A DNA stretch of 64,000 nt from JBLHKT01 sp043101615 (GCA_043101615.1 JBICID010000128.1:7768-71767); one strand, 5' to 3'; counted from the first letter of the stretch, positions 17,041 to 24,985 are shown. Translations and numbers: made by a program. Notes: a model not told the origin generated them from the sequence alone.

Positions 17041-17107
17041 CAATTGAATCTGGATGGCCGGCTTCGTTGTTGTTCTTTTTCAATTGCTATACAGAGTCAC
17101 ATGTTGA

Positions 17108-17605
17108 CTATTGGTCAGCAGTGAACAAGCAGTGCAAGCCTTCGCTGGCTGCATAAGTCCAAAATTGCTGTAGAGGCTGGAGGAAATCCAATGTGTACTC
17201 CAGGTCTTCCTCGCTGGTCGGCCAAGGGCAGGTGTCGGTATCGATCTTGGCGTAACCGGAGCGCAGGTCGTCCGGTGTGACCAATGCAAGTGCTTCGGCA
17301 ATGTCCGGGACGAACTGTTTCCGTTTGAGGGACATGATGTAGTCATCCTTGAAATGCAGCGGCTCACCATGCAGGATCACGGCATTGAGCGGAAACGTGC
17401 CGTTCTCCCACTCGAAGTTGCCGTCCGTCAGCGAGCGATGAAGGCCGTCCCATGCGTGTTCGGTCTCGACCGCACGTTGTGTCTCAAGAAGTTCTTCTTC
17501 GATAACTTCTTTCAGGTGATCCAGACGTTTTTGCTCGTCTGAAAACTCGATGAGCGTGTTGAGTTCATCATCAGTCAACGCAAAGTGGACACCTAGGCAG
17601 GCCAT
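17108..17605 (-). CDS. DUF1877 (YfbM-like) family protein
   Basis: A 165-residue protein of the DUF1877/YfbM family, seen from the start MACLGVHFALTDDEL, then WDGLHRSLTDG, PLNAVILHGEPLHF and SLKRKQFVPDIAEAL. It is acidic and probably cytoplasmic. The family function is unknown; some members sit in immunity-gene clusters. The ATG is preceded by AAGGAG five bases upstream. Codon use and base composition are clearly more AT-rich than neighbouring genes, and the gene lies between top6A and a decayed copy of its 3' end, so it was probably acquired by transfer. It would be read from the top6 transcript or a promoter inside top6A. Confidence 0.85.
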   Translation of the reverse strand: MACLGVHFALTDDELNTLIEFSDEQKRLDHLKEVIEEELLETQRAVETEHAWDGLHRSLTDGNFEWENGTFPLNAVILHGEPLHFKDDYIMSLKRKQFVPDIAEALALVTPDDLRSGYAKIDTDTCPWPTSEEDLEYTLDFLQPLQQFWTYAASEGLHCLFTADQ

Positions 17606-17629
17606 CTGTACTCCTTTGAATAGGTGCAG

Positions 17630-18928
17630 TCAGTTTAGCCAATCCTCCGCCGCCAGCCGCTCGGGCACATAGGTCTCGGTCACGTAGCTGATGTCCTTCG
17701 TGATCAGCGATTCGACCTCCATCTTGAAGCCGTTGGAGATCATCTTCTTGATCTCCTTCTGCCACCCCTTGTGCTCGGCGAACCACGGGTACTCCATGAT
17801 CTGCTTGGCCCGGTTGCGGTCACGGTCGTTGAGGTCGATCTGCACGTCCTCCGCGAGGTCGCATGCCTCGTAGTCCTTGGCGCGGATGCCCAGGAACTTG
17901 GCCTCGGGGATGGCGAGCCGCTCGGACTCGAAGGCGAGGCTGATGGAGCCCTGCTTGATGACGGAGTAGATGTAGTGCCCCCAGGGGTCGCAGTCGAGCA
18001 GGCAGATGATGGGCAGGCCGTGCTCCTTGTTGAGGCGGTGCAGGAGGCGGCGCACGCCGCGGGGGGGCTGGCCGGAGCCCTCGGTGAGGATGCAGTTGTG
18101 GGTCTTCCAGAACTTGTCCTCGTTGAAGCGCTGCCAGACGGTGTCCTTCTCGACGTGGAGGACGAAGTCGGCGTCGACCTTCTCGAACTGGATGACGTCG
18201 GGCTCGCAGATGGAGGGGATGGCGTAGCCGCCGGTGCCCATCCTGCGGCAGTCGATCTCGTCGCCCGAGTCGATGACGGTGATGTTGCCGACCATGGTGC
18301 CGCGCTTCTTGGCGAAGACGTGCAGCTCCTCGCGGAGCGAGCCGAGCGAGACCTCGAGGTCCTCGAGGATGCCGTCGGACTCGGTCTGGTCGTCGAAGGT
18401 CTTCTCGCCCTTGCCGCCGGTGCCGGTGCCCTGGATGGTGTGCAGGCCCTTGTAGTACATCCCGCGGAGGCTGAGAGTCTTGTCGGCCTCGATGAGCTCG
18501 TTGATGCCCTGGCCGTGCAGCAGGGTCTGCATGAACTTGCGTGCCTGGCCGAGGTTGAAGAGCTGTCGCTCCTGCACGGCGGTGCCCATCTGCAGGATGC
18601 CGCGCGTCTTGTTCCACTTGGTGTTGCTGGCGCTGCGGGTGGGGACCTCGACCTTGGGCTCGCGCCCGGACATGGCGGACTTGACGATGGCGTCGGCGAG
18701 CCCGGTGAGCTTCCTGGCCGTGGACTGGTCGCGGTCGGCGCGCGAGGCGGAGCGTTCCTTCTTCGGCGTGGCGACGCCGGTGCGGACGCCCTTGGTGGAC
18801 TTGGCGCTGCCCTTGGAGGCCGTCTTCTTTGCGGTCTTGTTGGGGGGCGGCTTCTTGGCGACCTTCTTGCCGGAGGGCTGCCCGGCGGTCTTGCCGGGGG
18901 TCTTCTTGGTGGTCTTCTTCTTGGCCAT
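17630..18928 (-). CDS. top6A: DNA topoisomerase VI subunit A (Spo11/Top6A)
   Basis: The catalytic subunit of a type IIB topoisomerase, which cuts both DNA strands with a pair of tyrosines. The 5Y-CAP domain has the active tyrosine in LRGMYYKGLH (Y158 or Y159) and the Toprim domain has LLDCDPWGHYIYSV with the metal-binding acidic residues. The first 50 residues are about one-third lysine (16 Lys) with Ala, Pro and Thr, a histone-like tail not found in archaeal Top6A. The ATG at 18928 shares its A with the top6B stop (TGATG), so translation is coupled. Length is 432 residues; archaeal homologues are nearer 360-390, the difference being the tail. Confidence 0.93.
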   Translation of the reverse strand: MAKKKTTKKTPGKTAGQPSGKKVAKKPPPNKTAKKTASKGSAKSTKGVRTGVATPKKERSASRADRDQSTARKLTGLADAIVKSAMSGREPKVEVPTRSASNTKWNKTRGILQMGTAVQERQLFNLGQARKFMQTLLHGQGINELIEADKTLSLRGMYYKGLHTIQGTGTGGKGEKTFDDQTESDGILEDLEVSLGSLREELHVFAKKRGTMVGNITVIDSGDEIDCRRMGTGGYAIPSICEPDVIQFEKVDADFVLHVEKDTVWQRFNEDKFWKTHNCILTEGSGQPPRGVRRLLHRLNKEHGLPIICLLDCDPWGHYIYSVIKQGSISLAFESERLAIPEAKFLGIRAKDYEACDLAEDVQIDLNDRDRNRAKQIMEYPWFAEHKGWQKEIKKMISNGFKMEVESLITKDISYVTETYVPERLAAEDWLN

Positions 18929-20982
18929 CACTCATCTCCCCCGAAGAGGCCGGCCTCTCCGGACCCCAGTCGCACGCGCGGCTTGGGCTTGCCCTTGTTC
19001 TTGATGCCCGAGGACGCCTCGGCGGGCGCCTTGGAGCGTTTCTTGCCCGTCTTCTTGGCGCGCGCCTTCTTGGCGGGGCCGGACCTGGGGTGCGATTTGG
19101 AGCCGGCGCTCTTGGACTGGGCCGGCTTGCCCTCGATCGAGGACCCCTTCGGACCGTTGACGGGCGGGGGTGGGTCGTCCGGGCTCACGATGAGCACGCC
19201 GTCGTCGCCGTCCAGGCGCCCGTTGCCGGGGTCGATGAAGTTGCCGTCCTCGTCGAGCTGCTTGTCGGCGATCTCGGTGCGACGGCGGGCCTGGCGCATC
19301 AGGGCCTCGTACAGCTCGCCCGCGTCCACGCCGGTCAGCGCGTTGCACGATTTCGAGATCTCGCCGATGTAGCGTTCGAAGACGTCGCGCCGCTGGCCCT
19401 CGCGCTTCATCTTCTGCCGGCGCCGGAGGTATGTCCCCAGCTTGCGCCCGCACTCCTGCAACGCCAGCTTCATCTCCTTGCGGATCTCGTCGTAGTCGGC
19501 GATCGCCTCCTTGGACTCGGAAGTGAACGGGACCCAGACGGAGGCCATGTGGATCATGATCACCAGCGGGCCCACCGGCGCGGCCCCGCGCGGCTGGCTC
19601 AGGCTGTAGTTCCGCCAGCCCGTGTCCACCACGCTCTTGAACGAGCTGCACGCCGACTGCTGGTACAGCAGCGGCACGCGGTTGGCGAAACGGATCACCC
19701 GCGCCGGCTCGTCCCCCGGCAGGTCGCCGCCGAACGCGATCGCGGCCTCGATCTGGAACGGGTTGCCCCGGTAGACCGACGGGCTGCGCGTGCTCGCGGC
19801 GTAGAACTCCGCCTTCACGCCCTTCAGGAGGCCCGCCAGCATCTGGCGGACCCCGATCGGCGACAGGCAGTCGGTCGGCGGGCTGCGGAGCTTGGCGTTC
19901 TGGAGGGCCTGGTAGATCTTCTCCGCGGCGGCGTGGTCGATGGTCTTCACCCACGACTGACCGGAGAACGAATTCCCCTTGGTGCTCGCCGCCGCGGTGA
20001 CCTCCTTGACGACGCTGGGGGTCACGCGACAGAACTCACGCTTGAAGAACCCGCCGAGCTGTTTTTCCTCGGTGCTCTTGAGCATGCGGAGGAAGTTGCC
20101 CAGCTCGACGCCGTACGGGTGCGGCTTGATCTCTTCGGTCTCGGGCGGGAGCTCGTCGACGGTGCGCGGGTAGACGATGCGGTCGGCCAGCTCGGTCGTC
20201 CGTGCCAGGGTGCCCTCGCCCTCCTTGTCCGTCTCGGCCCGCTCGTCTTTCGCGGACTCCAGGCCGGGATCTTCGGTCGCCTTGTCGGGGGGGATGAAGG
20301 TGATCTCGGCGTGGGGGTTGCCGATGGCGGTCTGCTCGAGGTAGGCCTCGACGGAGGTCTTGCCGCGCTGGAAGCGGGCCTCCATCTCGATGGAGACGCG
20401 CGTGCCGGTGCCGGAGGAGGTGGGGGGGAAGTCGTCGGTCTCCACGTCCACGGTGACCTCGGGCTTGTTCTTCGTGGTGTCCATCGCCAGCTCGAGGTGG
20501 TGCGCGGGCTTGGACTTGTGCGGCTTGGTGGTGATCACCATCGGCTTGCCCGTGGTCATCAGCCCGTACATGCCCGCGGCGGAGATGCCGATGCCCTGCT
20601 GCCCGCGGCTCATCTTCAGCCGGTGGAACTTCGAGCCGTACAGCAGCTTGCCGAAGATGTTCTCGACCTGCTTGCGGACGATGCCGGGCCCGTTGTCGGT
20701 GATGGTGACGCGGTAGCGTCCGGGCTTGGAGGCGCTGGGCGGTGCGGCGAGCTCTTCAATCCGGACTTCAAGGTCCGGCAGAATGCCGGCCTCTTCACAG
20801 GCGTCCAACGAGTTGTCCACGGCCTCCTTGACGGTGGTCAGCAGGGCCTTGCGGGGATTGTCGAACCCGAGCAGATGCCGATTCTTTGCGAAAAACTCGG
20901 AGACCGAGATCTCGCGTTGGCCCTTGGCCATGGACTCGGCATTGGCGCCCGAGCGCCCCCCCTTGTGTGATTTCTTCGCCAT
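18928..20982 (-). CDS. top6B: DNA topoisomerase VI subunit B (Top6B)
   Basis: The ATPase subunit that pairs with Top6A and drives strand passage. The 684-residue protein has a GHKL ATPase domain with KEAVDNSLDACEEAG, DNGPGI and GQQGIGISAAGMYG, followed by an H2TH-type region and a transducer domain ending near residue 600. The C-terminal 70 residues are Lys/Arg-rich (AKKARAKKTGKKRSK) and probably unstructured, matching the tail on Top6A. The start at ATG 20982 follows GGAGGG at six bases; longer in-frame starts upstream have no site and no family similarity. It is the first gene of the top6B-top6A-DUF1877 run. Confidence 0.93.
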   Translation of the reverse strand: MAKKSHKGGRSGANAESMAKGQREISVSEFFAKNRHLLGFDNPRKALLTTVKEAVDNSLDACEEAGILPDLEVRIEELAAPPSASKPGRYRVTITDNGPGIVRKQVENIFGKLLYGSKFHRLKMSRGQQGIGISAAGMYGLMTTGKPMVITTKPHKSKPAHHLELAMDTTKNKPEVTVDVETDDFPPTSSGTGTRVSIEMEARFQRGKTSVEAYLEQTAIGNPHAEITFIPPDKATEDPGLESAKDERAETDKEGEGTLARTTELADRIVYPRTVDELPPETEEIKPHPYGVELGNFLRMLKSTEEKQLGGFFKREFCRVTPSVVKEVTAAASTKGNSFSGQSWVKTIDHAAAEKIYQALQNAKLRSPPTDCLSPIGVRQMLAGLLKGVKAEFYAASTRSPSVYRGNPFQIEAAIAFGGDLPGDEPARVIRFANRVPLLYQQSACSSFKSVVDTGWRNYSLSQPRGAAPVGPLVIMIHMASVWVPFTSESKEAIADYDEIRKEMKLALQECGRKLGTYLRRRQKMKREGQRRDVFERYIGEISKSCNALTGVDAGELYEALMRQARRRTEIADKQLDEDGNFIDPGNGRLDGDDGVLIVSPDDPPPPVNGPKGSSIEGKPAQSKSAGSKSHPRSGPAKKARAKKTGKKRSKAPAEASSGIKNKGKPKPRVRLGSGEAGLFGGDE

Positions 20983-21277
20983 GAACACCCTCCATGGTGG
21001 TGGCAGCCAGCTGTTCGGGTCATTCCGTGATCGCCCGGGCGATGATACAGCCCGGCACGGGGGGATGTATAGGCAGGCCCGATCGTGAAGCCTTGGTGAA
21101 CTTACCCTGATCCGGTGGCGAGCCACTGTATCTGGCGGCTAGGATGGGGCCCCGGGTGGAGTCACGCGCGTCTCCACCGGGGTCGGTCCGGGTGTGAGAT
21201 CCCGGATCGAGTAGAGAGGCCCGGCCGGAGTTGGTCGGGGAGAGAGCAACCAGAGAGTTGAGAAAGAGAGATTCCTG
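20983..21277 (+). promoter_or_regulatory. Divergent regulatory region between top6B and the lamin-tail gene, with leader hairpin
   Basis: This 295-base non-coding stretch must hold promoters for both directions. CTAGGAT at 21139-21145 is a -10-like box for the plus-strand gene. An inverted repeat GGTGGAG (21155-21161) and CTCCACC (21172-21178) would form a seven-pair hairpin in the leader, followed by a purine-rich run (GAGAGA repeats, 21240-21270). No riboswitch fold is recognised and no other gene is seen here. Confidence 0.4.
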
Positions 21278-21934
21278 ATGAAGACCGCATTCGCTGTCGT
21301 GGCAGTGGCCGGCCTCGCCGCCGTCGCCAACGCCGACGTGACCATCAACGAGATCCTGGGTTCGACCACCAGCACCGATGACGAGTTCATCGAGCTGTAC
21401 AACACCGGCGGCTCCGCCATCGATCTGACCGGCTGGTCGCTCGAGCTGTGGGATTCCGACGCCGGCTCCGCGTTCGGCGGCGTTGACGGCTTCGGCTCGC
21501 TGAGCCTGTCCGGCTCGATCGCCGCGGGCGGCTACTTCCTGCTGGCCAACGCCGAGTTCGGCAACAACTACAGCGCCACCCCCGACCAGACCTTCGCGAA
21601 CAACGGCATCGAGAACAGCTCGTACACCGTCGTGCTGCGTGACGCGACCTCGGCCGTCATCGAGACCCTGTTCGTCACCGACGGCGGCGCCGGCGACGCC
21701 GCGAACATCGCGGGCACCACCATCACCGCCGACTCCACCGTCGGCCCCGACGGCACCTTCCTGCCCGCCGGCGGCTACCGCATCGGCGACGGCGGCGCGA
21801 ACTGGGGCATCCTGGAGTTCTCTACGAAGCCCGCTCCCTCCGCCACCCCCGGCGCCGCGAACATCCCGGCCCCGGCCTCGCTGGCGCTGCTCGGCCTCGG
21901 CGGCCTCGCCGCCGGGCGTCGCCGTCGCGCCTGA
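21278..21934 (+). CDS. Lamin-tail-domain protein with PEP-CTERM-like sorting tail
   Basis: A 218-residue secreted protein. It has a signal peptide MKTAFAVVAVAGLAAVANA, a lamin tail domain (about residues 20-130: INEILGST, DEFIELYNTGGSAIDLTGWSL, GGYFLLAN) and a C-terminal sorting signal of the PEP-CTERM type: IPAPASLALLGLGGLAAGRRRRA, i.e. a PAP motif, a hydrophobic helix and an arginine cluster. Such tails are processed by exosortase in the inner membrane; no exosortase gene is in the window. The domain is low in charge and rich in Gly, Ser, Thr and Asp, as in surface or extracellular matrix proteins. A strong terminator follows, so it is monocistronic. Confidence 0.87.
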   Translation: MKTAFAVVAVAGLAAVANADVTINEILGSTTSTDDEFIELYNTGGSAIDLTGWSLELWDSDAGSAFGGVDGFGSLSLSGSIAAGGYFLLANAEFGNNYSATPDQTFANNGIENSSYTVVLRDATSAVIETLFVTDGGAGDAANIAGTTITADSTVGPDGTFLPAGGYRIGDGGANWGILEFSTKPAPSATPGAANIPAPASLALLGLGGLAAGRRRRA

Positions 21935-21971
21935 TTCGGTCCTCCGCTGAATCGACAGCCTCGTTTATCCG

Positions 21972-22004
21972 CCGGGCGGTCCATCACGGGCCGCCCGGTT
22001 TTTT
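21972..22004 (+). terminator. Rho-independent terminator after the lamin-tail gene
   Basis: An eight-pair perfect stem, CCGGGCGG (21972-21979) with CCGCCCGG (21991-21998), has an 11-base loop and is followed by six T residues. Confidence 0.85.
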
Positions 22005-22091
22005 CATGCCCGCAGCGCGACACGCAAACCGCCCGAGGGCCTACGCTTCCGCCCTTTCGAGTCGTCCCGAACCACACACTGGAGAACGGTC

Positions 22092-22562
22092 ATGGAGACC
22101 ACGCTCATCATCCTGAAGCCCGACGCCGTGCAGCGCGGCCTCATGGGCCAGATCATCACCCGCTTCGAGAACAAGGGCCTGCAGATCGTCGGCATGAAGA
22201 TGATGCGGATCTCCCAGGAGCTCGCCGCGACGCACTACAAGGACCACCAGGGCAAGCCGTTCTACGACGGGCTCGTGGGGTTCATGACCTCCAGCCCGGT
22301 GCTGGTGATGGCGGTCCGTGGCGTCGGGGCCATCGCGATCTGTCGCGGGATGATGGGGGCCACCTTCGGCTCCAAGGCCGACGCCGGGACGATCCGGGGC
22401 GATTTCGGCGTGTCGAACTCGTTCAACCTGATCCACGGGTCCGACTCGCCCGAGGCCGCGAAACGAGAGCTGGGCCTGTTCTTCGCCGACGGGGGCGTGC
22501 TGGAGTACGAGCGGAAGATCGAGGGGTGGGTGTACGACCTGTCCTCCGGCTCGCCCGAGTGA
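22092..22562 (+). CDS. ndk: Nucleoside diphosphate kinase
   Basis: Ndk transfers the gamma phosphate from ATP to nucleoside diphosphates through a phosphohistidine. The 156-residue protein has LIILKPDAVQRGL at the start and the active site NLIHGSDSPEAAKREL, with H115 as the phosphorylated residue. It is slightly longer than the usual 140-150 residues because of a C-terminal extension. It is cytoplasmic, transcribed alone, and bounded by terminators on both sides. It converges on csrA. Confidence 0.96.
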   Translation: METTLIILKPDAVQRGLMGQIITRFENKGLQIVGMKMMRISQELAATHYKDHQGKPFYDGLVGFMTSSPVLVMAVRGVGAIAICRGMMGATFGSKADAGTIRGDFGVSNSFNLIHGSDSPEAAKRELGLFFADGGVLEYERKIEGWVYDLSSGSPE

Positions 22563-22587
22563 GGCGATCGGGGCTCCTGGATACGAC

Positions 22588-22616
22588 AAACCCGTGCCCG
22601 GGGCACGGGTTTTTTT
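22588..22616 (+). terminator. Rho-independent terminator after ndk
   Basis: The stem CCCGTGCC (22591-22598) and GGCACGGG (22602-22609) has a three-base loop; flanking A and T residues can extend it by two or more pairs. It is followed by a T run to 22616. The A residues before the stem mean it may also work for the convergent csrA transcript. Confidence 0.85.
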
Positions 22617-22653
22617 CTTGTGAGGCCGTCTGTGCGTGACCGCGGGGCCGGGC

Positions 22654-22896
22654 TCAGCCGCCGACCATCGGCTTGATCTGGCCGACCACGTCCGGCTTGG
22701 CGGACGCGTTCCCTGCGTCCTGCTCGGTGACGATCTGGTCGGCGATCTCGCGCCGGTGGATCTCGACGCTGCGCGGGAAATCGAAGGCGACGCGGACGCG
22801 CTCCCCCTTCACCGATGCGATACGGACCACACCGATGGGGTTGCTCGGGTCTCCGATGACGACTTCTTCGCCTTCTCTGCGTGTGATGACGAGCAC
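22654..22896 (-). CDS. csrA: Carbon storage regulator CsrA, translational regulator
   Basis: CsrA binds GGA motifs in mRNA leaders and usually blocks translation. From the GTG at 22896 the protein reads MLVITRREGEEVVIGD, the canonical CsrA start, and continues with VRIASVKGERVRVAFDFP and SVEIHRREIA, which contains the RNA-binding Arg of the family. GGAG lies six bases before this GTG, which is why it was preferred to the GTG at 22908. It has 80 residues, about 20 longer than Escherichia coli CsrA, with the extra at the C-terminus. FliW, the protein antagonist, is not in the window. The leader carries a hairpin with AGGA in its loop. Confidence 0.92.
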   Translation of the reverse strand: MLVITRREGEEVVIGDPSNPIGVVRIASVKGERVRVAFDFPRSVEIHRREIADQIVTEQDAGNASAKPDVVGQIKPMVGG

Positions 22897-22919
22897 GCTG
22901 ATCTCCACGTCGGTACGAA

Positions 22920-22937
22920 CGGTCCTGTCCTGGACCG
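22920..22937 (-). promoter_or_regulatory. Hairpin with AGGACA loop in the csrA upstream region
   Basis: On the csrA strand CGGTCC-AGGACA-GGACCG is a perfect six-pair hairpin with AGGA in the loop, the form of a CsrA binding site. It is 24 bases before the GTG start. The GGAG of the ribosome binding site would offer a second GGA. Autoregulation is plausible, but a -10-like box lies just upstream, and if that is used the transcript could start inside the hairpin, in which case the palindrome might be a DNA operator. Confidence 0.45.
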
Positions 22938-22941
22938 CCGC

Positions 22942-22947
22942 AGTATA
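22942..22947 (-). promoter_or_regulatory. -10-like element TATACT upstream of csrA
   Basis: On the minus strand GCTATACTGC contains TATACT, the best -10 match in this region, about 46 bases before the csrA start. At the -35 distance only a weak match (TTCCAT) is seen. Confidence 0.4.
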
Positions 22948-23067
22948 GCAAACGGTGGGACCGGATGGAACCGGACAATGCGATCCCGGGCATCTAAATA
23001 GTGCATTGACAGGATCTTGGGCGGAAATGCCCGTGGAATGGGCGATTCAGCCGGTCGGGCGGGCCAA

Positions 23068-23334
23068 TCAGACCACCGACTCGACCTCGGACACCTCGGG
23101 GATGTGCTCTTTCAGGTTCCGCTCGATGCCCAGGCGCAGGGTCATCTCGCTGGACGGGCAGCCGACGCACGCCCCGTGCAGCCGGATCCTGACCTTGCCC
23201 GCGTCGGTAACCTCGAGCAGCTCGACATCGCCGCCGTCGGCCTGGACCGCGGGGCGGATGCGATCGATCACACGCCCCACCCGCTCGGGAATCGTGAGCT
23301 CGTCCAGATTGCTACCGTGCCGGGTGATGTCCAT
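23068..23334 (-). CDS. NifU C-terminal domain iron-sulfur scaffold protein
   Basis: An 88-residue stand-alone NifU-like (Nfu) domain that carries and delivers 4Fe-4S clusters. It has IRPAVQADGGDVELLEV, then RLHGACVGCPSSEMTL, in which CVGC supplies the cluster-binding cysteines. The ATG at 23334 follows AGGAG at about six bases. It is cytoplasmic. Likely clients in the window are IspH and RlmN, both 4Fe-4S enzymes, although they are not linked to it. It lies upstream of csrA on the same strand with a 171-base gap containing a csrA promoter-like element. Confidence 0.92.
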   Translation of the reverse strand: MDITRHGSNLDELTIPERVGRVIDRIRPAVQADGGDVELLEVTDAGKVRIRLHGACVGCPSSEMTLRLGIERNLKEHIPEVSEVESVV

Positions 23335-24985
23335 ATCAACTCCTGCCGGCGCTACGTGCCACCCGTGTGGCCGCTCCCCGACGAACGATTCTAACCGGGT
23401 CGGGGCCCCGATTCCCCGCGATCGAGGACCGAGAACCACGAAGCCGCTGCTGCACGCCCTGTGCGCGGCCCTGCTGGGGGCGTGCCTGGCGTCCTGCTCG
23501 TCCTCCTCGGACACCCCGCGGACGTCCGGCGACCCGCTGCTCGACCTGCGGAATCCGGCCCTGACCGCGGAGGAACGGTCCCGCTCGGCGTCGATCGCCT
23601 GGGGCGAGGTCGAGGCGGGCGTGCGCGACCGGGAACGCACACGCGCCACCTTCAAGGACCTCGCGTGGTCTCGGCAGACAACCCCGATGCTGCGGGCACA
23701 GCTCGTGGATCATCTCATGAGCGACACCGACGCGTCCGGGCAGGCCGACAGCGTCCGGCTGGCGCAGCTGATGCTCCCGCGCGAGCCGAGCCCGCGGGTG
23801 GTCGCGGTGATCAGCCACCTCGGCGCCGCCCGCGGGTGGACGGAGCTGACGCCGGCGCTGGTGCGGAGCCTGGCGGACGACCGGCTCCCGGGGGCGTTCG
23901 AGGATCGGCCCGAGGTCTTCGCCCTCCGGGAACTGCATCCCGGCCAGGACCTCACGGAGATCGTGTTCGGGGTGTTCATCGATCCGGGGGAGGATCCGAC
24001 CGGTCGCGAGGCCGCGGTGCTGCGATGGACCGACCGGGTGCGTCAGGACGCGTGGGGGCTGCTGGCGCGACTCGACCCGGAGCGTGAGACTCGCCCTCGC
24101 CTGCTGCGGGAGGCGACGCGTGGGGCCGTGGAATCGTCGCCGGAGCGGCTCGAGCTGGCGCGGGACCTGCTCGCGGCGTGGGACAGCCATCGCGTCCTGC
24201 CCGAGACCGCGATGGAGCTGGAGTGGTTCGCCTCGATCGTCCGCCCCGCGCTGCCCGAGCTGGCCGAGGCCAACGCCCTGTGGTGGGAGCGGGCGGGCGA
24301 GGCGGTCCGGGCCCAGCCCGAGGTGCGGACGTCCGGGCTGCGTCTGCGCCACCTGGAGCCGCTGCGCTGGGCGGGCGAGCACGAGCCGGAGTTGCTTCGG
24401 GCGGACCGCGCCAGCCTGCTCGCGACCGTGCGCGCCCGACTGGACGGGCGTGAGACCAACACCCGCACCCGGGAGCTGGGCAACGCGATGCGTCGCAAGG
24501 AGCGCCTGAGCGACTGGGAGGCCTCGCTGTCGTGGGCGGACCTGCTGACGGTCGTGGTCGTGGACGCCGCGATCCGCGATCCGTCCGTGGTGGCGTCGCT
24601 GTTCCAGCACGCGGACCTGGACCGCGACGACCGGACGACGGAGTACGGCGGGACGCTGGAGGCCGACGCGTCCGAGGGCGGGGCGTACCGGGCGCTGCTG
24701 TTCCGCCCGCGCGAGGCGCAGCGCCAGGGGGACAACGCCTTCGTGGCCAGCGATGACATGCTGCGCTTCTCGGATCGGGCCCTGGTGCACCATCACTTCC
24801 AGGTGCAGCGTTCGCACAACGAGGCGTACGCCGGCCCGAGCATGGCGGACCTGGCGTACTGCGAGCGATCCGGGCGGACGTGCGTGGTGTTCACGAGCAT
24901 CTCGGGCGACCGGCTGGGCGTGGACCTGTACCAGCCCGGCGGCGCGGTGATCGACCTGGGCGAGATCGAACGCCCGGGGAGTTGA
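23327..24985 (+). CDS. Large lipoprotein, unknown function
   Basis: Starting at the only recognised in-frame start (ATG 23327) the product has 552 residues, but the first 37 or so lack a role and overlap the start of the divergent NifU gene. A clean lipoprotein signal begins later: KPLLHALCAALLGACLASC with the lipobox LASC. The codon just before KPLL is ACG at 23438, where an ATG would be expected, and GAGGA lies upstream. The true start is therefore probably near 23438, with either a non-standard codon or a base change. The mature protein is charged and helical with no recognised domain; the C-terminus (AYAGPSMADLAYC) is not repetitive. Confidence 0.7.
   Translation: MSISTPAGATCHPCGRSPTNDSNRVGAPIPRDRGPRTTKPLLHALCAALLGACLASCSSSSDTPRTSGDPLLDLRNPALTAEERSRSASIAWGEVEAGVRDRERTRATFKDLAWSRQTTPMLRAQLVDHLMSDTDASGQADSVRLAQLMLPREPSPRVVAVISHLGAARGWTELTPALVRSLADDRLPGAFEDRPEVFALRELHPGQDLTEIVFGVFIDPGEDPTGREAAVLRWTDRVRQDAWGLLARLDPERETRPRLLREATRGAVESSPERLELARDLLAAWDSHRVLPETAMELEWFASIVRPALPELAEANALWWERAGEAVRAQPEVRTSGLRLRHLEPLRWAGEHEPELLRADRASLLATVRARLDGRETNTRTRELGNAMRRKERLSDWEASLSWADLLTVVVVDAAIRDPSVVASLFQHADLDRDDRTTEYGGTLEADASEGGAYRALLFRPREAQRQGDNAFVASDDMLRFSDRALVHHHFQVQRSHNEAYAGPSMADLAYCERSGRTCVVFTSISGDRLGVDLYQPGGAVIDLGEIERPGS

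Noticed and set aside
17041..17107. T-rich run and TATACA as a promoter reading into rtcB or out of the island
   Set aside because: The spacing to TTGTTG is about 15 bases, no gene starts downstream on the plus strand, and AT-rich DNA gives such matches by chance.
20983..21126. N-terminal extension of Top6B to ATG 21126
   Set aside because: The added residues have no family similarity, while ATG 20982 has a strong ribosome binding site and family-like start.
23003..23008. A perfect TTGACA on the plus strand
   Set aside because: There is no -10 match at 16-18 bases, and both flanking genes (nifU-like and csrA) read the other way.
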